Assembly (NCBI RefSeq): GCF_024508665.1
Contig: NZ_JANINP010000007.1
Location: 248,001-312,000 of the forward strand
Length of the DNA stretch: 64,000 nt
Reading direction: 5' to 3'
From: Sphingomonas sp.
GTDB lineage: Bacteria > Pseudomonadota > Alphaproteobacteria > Sphingomonadales > Sphingomonadaceae
In this document: positions 58,230 through 64,000 of the stretch, in pieces
How positions within the stretch are numbered: position 1 is the first letter of the stretch
Layout of the letters: each line of letters opens with the position of its first letter
Translations under genes and position numbers: made by a program
Notes under the pieces: model-generated
The model's database searches: none
What the model saw: the letters and a program-made list of their open reading frames with translations, nothing else
Told to the model about the DNA's origin: nothing

Positions 58230-59633
58230 ATGTCCGCTCTAGCTGCCCCCATGCCGTTGGCCGGCTCTGCTCCCGCCTCGACACGGGACGAACTGACGGC
58301 GCTGCTGCGTCTGTCCGCGCCGCTGGTCGGCGCCAACCTGTTGCAGATGGGCGTCTATGCGGTCGACGTGATGTTCGTGGCGCGGCTGGGCGCGATCGAT
58401 TTTGCCGCATCGACGCTCGGCGTCTTTCTTCTCAGCCTGGTGATGTGGGCGCTGATCGGCATGACGGGTGCCTGCGCGCCGATCATCGCCGCCGAACTGG
58501 GCGCGCGGGCGCACGCGGTGCGCCAGGTACGACGGTCGTTCCGCATGGCCATGTGGCTGGGGCTGCTCGCTGGCCTGATCGCGATGGGCATGCTCGCCTT
58601 CGGCCAGCAAATCCTGCTCACGCTCGGCCAGGATCCCCATGTCGCGGCGCGGACGGGCGCGTTTCTCGATATCCTTTTATGGGTGATGCTGCCCAATCTC
58701 TGGGCGGGCGTCATGCGTACCGTTGCCGCCGCGCTCGGCCGCCCGGGATGGGCAATGCTGGTAACGGCGGGGGCCTTGGGCGTGAATGCCTTGGGCAACT
58801 GGCTCCTGGTGTTCGGGAATGCAGGCTTTCCGGCGATGGGGCTCGAAGGGTCGGCGACCGCCAGCCTGGTCACGGCGTCGATGATGATGCTGGCCTACAC
58901 CGCGATCCTCGCCTTCGACCGCAAGCTGCGACGCTATCGGCTGTTCGGCAAATGGTGGCTGCCGCATTGGCGCCGGCTCTGGGAGATCGTCAAACTCGGC
59001 ACGCCGATCGCCATCGTGTTCACGCTCGAAGGCGGGCTGTTCGGTGGTGCTGCGTTCCTGATGGGCTTGATCGGCGTGACCGAGGTCGCCGCGCATGCGA
59101 TCGCGCTCAACATTGCCGCGCTCGCCTTTCAGGTGCCGTTCGGCATCGCACAGGCGGCGACGATCCGGGTCGGCATGGCCTATGGCGCGCGCAACCGCGT
59201 GTGGATCGGCCGCGCCGGCTGGGCGTCGATCGTGACCGGCACGGGTTTCATGGTGGTGACCGCCACGACGATCTGGGTCGCGCCGAGGCTGATCGTCGGC
59301 ATTTATGTCGATGTCGACGACCCGGCGCGCGCACGGGAAGTGACGCTGGCGATCCAATATCTCGCGGTCGCCGCGATGTTCCAGCTGTTCGACGGGGCGC
59401 AAGCCGTCGCGGCGGGCGCGTTGCGCGGACTGCAGGACACGCGCATCCCGATGGTGGTCGCGGCGTTCGGCTATTGGGTGGCGGGGTTCGGCACCGCGAT
59501 TCTGCTCGGCTTTCATTTGCATTGGCAAGGCGTCGGCATCTGGGTTGGACTTGCCGTCGGACTGGCGGTGGTGTCGGCGCTGCTGGTCACGCGCTGGGCG
59601 ATGCGCGATCGGTTGGGGCTGTTGCCCGGCTGA
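58230..59633 (+). CDS. MATE family efflux transporter
   Basis: 12-TM pattern; LLRLSAPLVGANLLQMGVYAVDVMFVARLGA; ITGACAPIIAAELGARAH-like region. Confidence 0.94.
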   Translation: MSALAAPMPLAGSAPASTRDELTALLRLSAPLVGANLLQMGVYAVDVMFVARLGAIDFAASTLGVFLLSLVMWALIGMTGACAPIIAAELGARAHAVRQVRRSFRMAMWLGLLAGLIAMGMLAFGQQILLTLGQDPHVAARTGAFLDILLWVMLPNLWAGVMRTVAAALGRPGWAMLVTAGALGVNALGNWLLVFGNAGFPAMGLEGSATASLVTASMMMLAYTAILAFDRKLRRYRLFGKWWLPHWRRLWEIVKLGTPIAIVFTLEGGLFGGAAFLMGLIGVTEVAAHAIALNIAALAFQVPFGIAQAATIRVGMAYGARNRVWIGRAGWASIVTGTGFMVVTATTIWVAPRLIVGIYVDVDDPARAREVTLAIQYLAVAAMFQLFDGAQAVAAGALRGLQDTRIPMVVAAFGYWVAGFGTAILLGFHLHWQGVGIWVGLAVGLAVVSALLVTRWAMRDRLGLLPG

Positions 59634-59730
59634 CCGCTTCATCGCGGCTTCGATCCATCTCGCCACGTCGATGCAAAAGATTTGTTCCGCCCCGTTGACG
59701 TGTTGGAGGTCGAGACACATATGCGCGGCG

Positions 59731-59757
59731 TTGGCACTCGGGGGAATCGAGTGCTAA
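59731..59757 (+). promoter_or_regulatory. CIRCE element (HrcA operator) upstream of groES
   Basis: TTGGCACTC-N9-GAGTGCTAA, one mismatch to TTAGCACTC-N9-GAGTGCTAA; TTGACG at 59695 with CATATG about 17-18 nt downstream. Confidence 0.92.
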
Positions 59758-59791
59758 TTGCAAATTCACTCTGCTTGAGGGACTCACGCAA

Positions 59792-60079
59792 ATGAACTTT
59801 CGTCCGTTGCATGACCGCGTCCTCGTCCGCCGTGTTGAGGCGGAAGAGAAGACTGCGGGCGGGATCATCATCCCCGACACCGCCAAGGAAAAGCCGCAGG
59901 AAGGCGAAGTCGTCGCCGCCGGCAGCGGCGCCAAGAGCGAGGACGGCAAGGTTACGCCGCTCGACGTCAAGGCCGGCGACCGCATCCTGTTCGGCAAATG
60001 GTCGGGCACCGAGGTCAAGGTCAATGGCGAAGACCTGCTGATCATGAAGGAATCCGACATCCTTGGGATCGTCGGCTGA
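59792..60079 (+). CDS. groES: Co-chaperonin GroES
   Basis: [39 protein letters not shown]. Confidence 0.99.
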   Translation: MNFRPLHDRVLVRRVEAEEKTAGGIIIPDTAKEKPQEGEVVAAGSGAKSEDGKVTPLDVKAGDRILFGKWSGTEVKVNGEDLLIMKESDILGIVG

Positions 60080-60086
60080 TCATGAT

Positions 60087-61833
<1,747 letters not shown>

Positions 61834-61840
61834 TTTTGGA

Positions 61841-61944
61841 CGGGAGCAGCGAACGCTGCTCCCGATACGAAATCGGAACGGCCGGCGGGCTTCGGCCTCT
61901 GGCCGAAGTCCCGTCCGACGTCAGGCAGCGGCTTCGCCGCTGCC
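61841..61944 (+). repeat. Three-hairpin element, divergent copy C (3' of groEL)
   Basis: H0 CGGGAGCAGC-gaac-GCTGCTCCCG; GGCCGGC; H1 TTCGGCC-tct-GGCCGAA; TCCGACG; H2 GGCAGCGGC-ttc-GCCGCTGCC. Confidence 0.6.
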
Positions 61945-61957
61945 CCGACCAGACAAA

Positions 61958-61996
61958 AGAAGGGCCGGTGGAGCGATCCGCCGGCTCTTCTTTTTT
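61958..61996 (+). terminator. Intrinsic terminator of groESL
   Basis: AGAAGGGCCGGTGGA-GCGA-TCCGCCGGCTCTTCT then TTTTT. Confidence 0.93.
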
Positions 61997-62002
61997 ACGA
62001 GA

Positions 62003-62494
62003 TCAGTGCCGATCGGACGGGTCGAAGCCTCGCGACCACGCGAATGCTCTCAGGTAATCCGGTACCGCGGCGGTTATCGAGGCGATCCATTCATCCCAGT
62101 CCGATTGTCGAAGCGAGGCCGGATGCGCGGCCATCAATTCGTCCCAACCGGAGTGGTGGTCGCCAACGATCTCATCCCGCGCTCGTCGTCGTTCGGCCAG
62201 GGAATGCCCCTCGGAGTCGAGCAATGCCGGCGGAACGGCCGACGAGGTGAACGTCGCCAGCGCGTCGAGCCAGTGCTTCTTCGTTTTCAGGATGCGTGCG
62301 TCGCCGAAGTCGGTTTCAAAATAGTCGTTTTCCTGGCCGATGAGTTCGCGAGCGGCGGCACGCATCGCTTCGACGAAGCGGCCCTCCTCTCCGGCGAGGA
62401 CGCGTAATCCCAGCAAGCAATAATATGGTCTGAACCAATCGGTGCTGAACAGGAGCACGCACTGGTCAGCCGAATTGCAATGGCCGTCTTCCAT
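62003..62494 (-). CDS. Hypothetical protein
   Basis: ~163-aa ORF (MEDGHCNSADQCVLLFSTDWFRPYYCLLGLRVLAGEEGRFVEAMRAAARELIG) with soluble-protein composition; no family recognised. Confidence 0.6.
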   Translation of the reverse strand: MEDGHCNSADQCVLLFSTDWFRPYYCLLGLRVLAGEEGRFVEAMRAAARELIGQENDYFETDFGDARILKTKKHWLDALATFTSSAVPPALLDSEGHSLAERRRARDEIVGDHHSGWDELMAAHPASLRQSDWDEWIASITAAVPDYLRAFAWSRGFDPSDRH

Positions 62495-62554
62495 ACCGCG
62501 CACATACCGGCAAGACGTTAACGGGTCGCGGCGATGCGGCGGTTGGGAAAACGA

Positions 62555-63511
62555 TTACGCCGAAGCAGGACGCGGCCCAGTGTACAACATAGCCACATTG
62601 CACCGCGCATATCTCTTCCCGAACTCCTCCATGATCCCCGCATCATGGACGAACCCGACTTTCTCATAGAGGTGCACGCCCGCCGCGCCCTTGGCGTTGC
62701 TCAGCAGATACAACCGGTCGCAACCCAAGGCGAAAGCACGCTCGATCGTCGCGTGGAGCAGGAATTCGCCGGCCTTGCGCCCGCGCGCCTCCGGCACGAC
62801 GCCCATCTTGGTCAGCTCGAACTGGCGCTCCCCGGTCTTCTGCAGCGCGCAGGTGCCGATGATGCCGAGCTTGGGATCCTCGACGAACAGGATATCGCCG
62901 CCGGGCTCGATCAGCCGTTCGCGCGGATGGGTCAGCACGTCCACATCGGTCGGTTCGAGCGTGTACATGTCCTCGATCCATTGGGCGTTGATGCGATAGA
63001 AATCGGGCGCGAGATCATCGCTGAACCGGCGGATGGCGAGACCGCCGCGCGGGCGCTGTTCGAGCGGCTGGGCCGCGAGCGCAGTCTCCATTGCGGCGAT
63101 CTGCGGCAGAAAAGCATCGACGTCGCACACTTCGGCAACCGCGGCACGCAGCCGCGGCCACAGCACGGTTCTGGCCAAATCCATCGCCTCGCGGCCTTTG
63201 CCGGTCAGGGCGATGGTCCTGGTGCGTTGATCGCGCTCGTCGCGGCTGGTCTCGATGAGATCGAGTTCGAGCAGCCGCGACTGGATGCGGGTGACCGCGG
63301 GCTGGCTGATTCCGATGCGTTCTGCGAGTTCGCCCACCGTTTGCGGACCGTGGCGGTAAAGGGCGGTCAACAGGGGCATTTGGCTTGGTTGCGTCGGCAG
63401 GCCGCAATCGACGGCGATGCGTTCGGCGCCGTTCTGAAGGCGCTCGGCAAGACGCTTGAGGCGGCTGCCCAGCATAACCGCTCCTTCGAACGCTATCGCA
63501 TCATCGATCAT
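62555..63511 (-). CDS. MarR-type HTH fused to GNAT N-acetyltransferase
   Basis: VGELAERIGISQPAVTRIQSRLLELDLIETSRDERDQRTRTIALT, then ELTKMGVVPEARGRKAGEFLLHATIERAFALGCDRLYLLSN. Confidence 0.92.
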   Translation of the reverse strand: MIDDAIAFEGAVMLGSRLKRLAERLQNGAERIAVDCGLPTQPSQMPLLTALYRHGPQTVGELAERIGISQPAVTRIQSRLLELDLIETSRDERDQRTRTIALTGKGREAMDLARTVLWPRLRAAVAEVCDVDAFLPQIAAMETALAAQPLEQRPRGGLAIRRFSDDLAPDFYRINAQWIEDMYTLEPTDVDVLTHPRERLIEPGGDILFVEDPKLGIIGTCALQKTGERQFELTKMGVVPEARGRKAGEFLLHATIERAFALGCDRLYLLSNAKGAAGVHLYEKVGFVHDAGIMEEFGKRYARCNVAMLYTGPRPASA

Positions 63512-63537
63512 CGAATCTTCCTCTTCTGATATAAAAC

Positions 63538-63561
63538 ATAACATGATATATATCGCGTTAT
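63538..63561. promoter_or_regulatory. AT-rich palindrome upstream of the MarR-GNAT gene, candidate operator
   Basis: ATAAC-at-GATATATATC-gc-GTTAT, 24 bp, in the presumed promoter. Confidence 0.6.
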
Positions 63562-63652
63562 ATAGTCAAGCGAGGAGCGACGGATCGTCTCGCATCCGGC
63601 GGGGACATCGTCCGTTAACTATAAAGTAGCGCGCGTCGGGCAAGCCGCACTC

Positions 63653-64000
63653 GTGCGCGCGCTTCTGCCTCGACTGCCTTTGCTGCTGTTGCCGCTGGCG
63701 CTGTTCCTGGCACTGTTCCACCCGGCGACGCTCGATATCGGCAATGCGGGCTGGCTGATCCGAGGATCGGACAATGGCGAGAACGCGTTGGGGATTCACG
63801 CGTGGCTGCACGATCCCGCGCCTGGCGTATTGCGCACCTATCTGCTCAATGCGCCCGATGGTGTGCCGTTGCTGTTCACCGACAGCAATCCGCTGATCGG
63901 TATCGCGAGTTGGCCGATCGCCTCATTGCTGCCCGCCGATGCGCAATTCGTCGGCCCGTGGATCCTGACGTGCCTGTTCCTGCAAATATTCTTCGCCTGG
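63653..64000 (+). CDS. Membrane protein, N-terminal part (possibly DUF6311-like); continues past window
   Basis: Open frame from GTG: VRALLPRLPLLLLPLALFLALFHPATLDIGNAGWLIRGSDNGENALGIHAWLHDPAPGVLRTYLLNAPDGVPLLFTDSNPLIG. Confidence 0.7.
   Translation, partial: MRALLPRLPLLLLPLALFLALFHPATLDIGNAGWLIRGSDNGENALGIHAWLHDPAPGVLRTYLLNAPDGVPLLFTDSNPLIGIASWPIASLLPADAQFVGPWILTCLFLQIFFAW

Overview
The window is a GC-rich chromosomal segment with the gene content and intergenic repeats of an alphaproteobacterium, probably a sphingomonad (inferred from gene families and CIRCE-controlled groESL; not tested). Most of it is ordinary core and accessory metabolism: thrS (partial), infC, bioFDA, glnD, mutS, maeB, a BlaI/BlaR1-like pair, SDR/acyl-CoA dehydrogenase/MFS genes, a CYP153-like P450, an ABC-2 exporter, queG, an adenosine-kinase-like PfkB kinase, an APC permease, an interrupted his cluster (hisB-yciI-hisH-hisA-orf-hisF and hisE-HIT), sspB, an HD-GYP gene, fumC, gmk, an atp12/HAD/paiB-like/rluA/crcB operon, OsmC, a TRIC channel, sppA, MATE, groESL and a MarR-GNAT fusion. 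I found no tRNA, rRNA, CRISPR array, phage or complete transposase. The best leads are non-coding. (1) About 0.8-0.9 kb at ~53.7-54.56 kb lacks a credible gene. Its + strand carries modular repeats of UUCG- and GNRA(GCAA)-capped hairpins, two 27-nt identical direct repeats, and a strong terminator-like hairpin at the end. I propose a large structured ncRNA. Tandem DnaA-box-like sites lie just upstream. (2) A 269-bp MITE-like element with 19-bp perfect terminal inverted repeats and internal hairpins splits a small membrane-protein gene. Removing 272 bp restores a 73-aa ORF exactly. (3) A three-hairpin element (CGGCCGG-H1-CCGACG-H2-GGCTCC) lies 3' of infC and sspB, with a divergent copy after groEL. 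The stems differ but base pairing is kept. (4) Palindromic repeats supply the stop codons of queG and the ABC permease. All structures were read by eye; no folding or database search was run.
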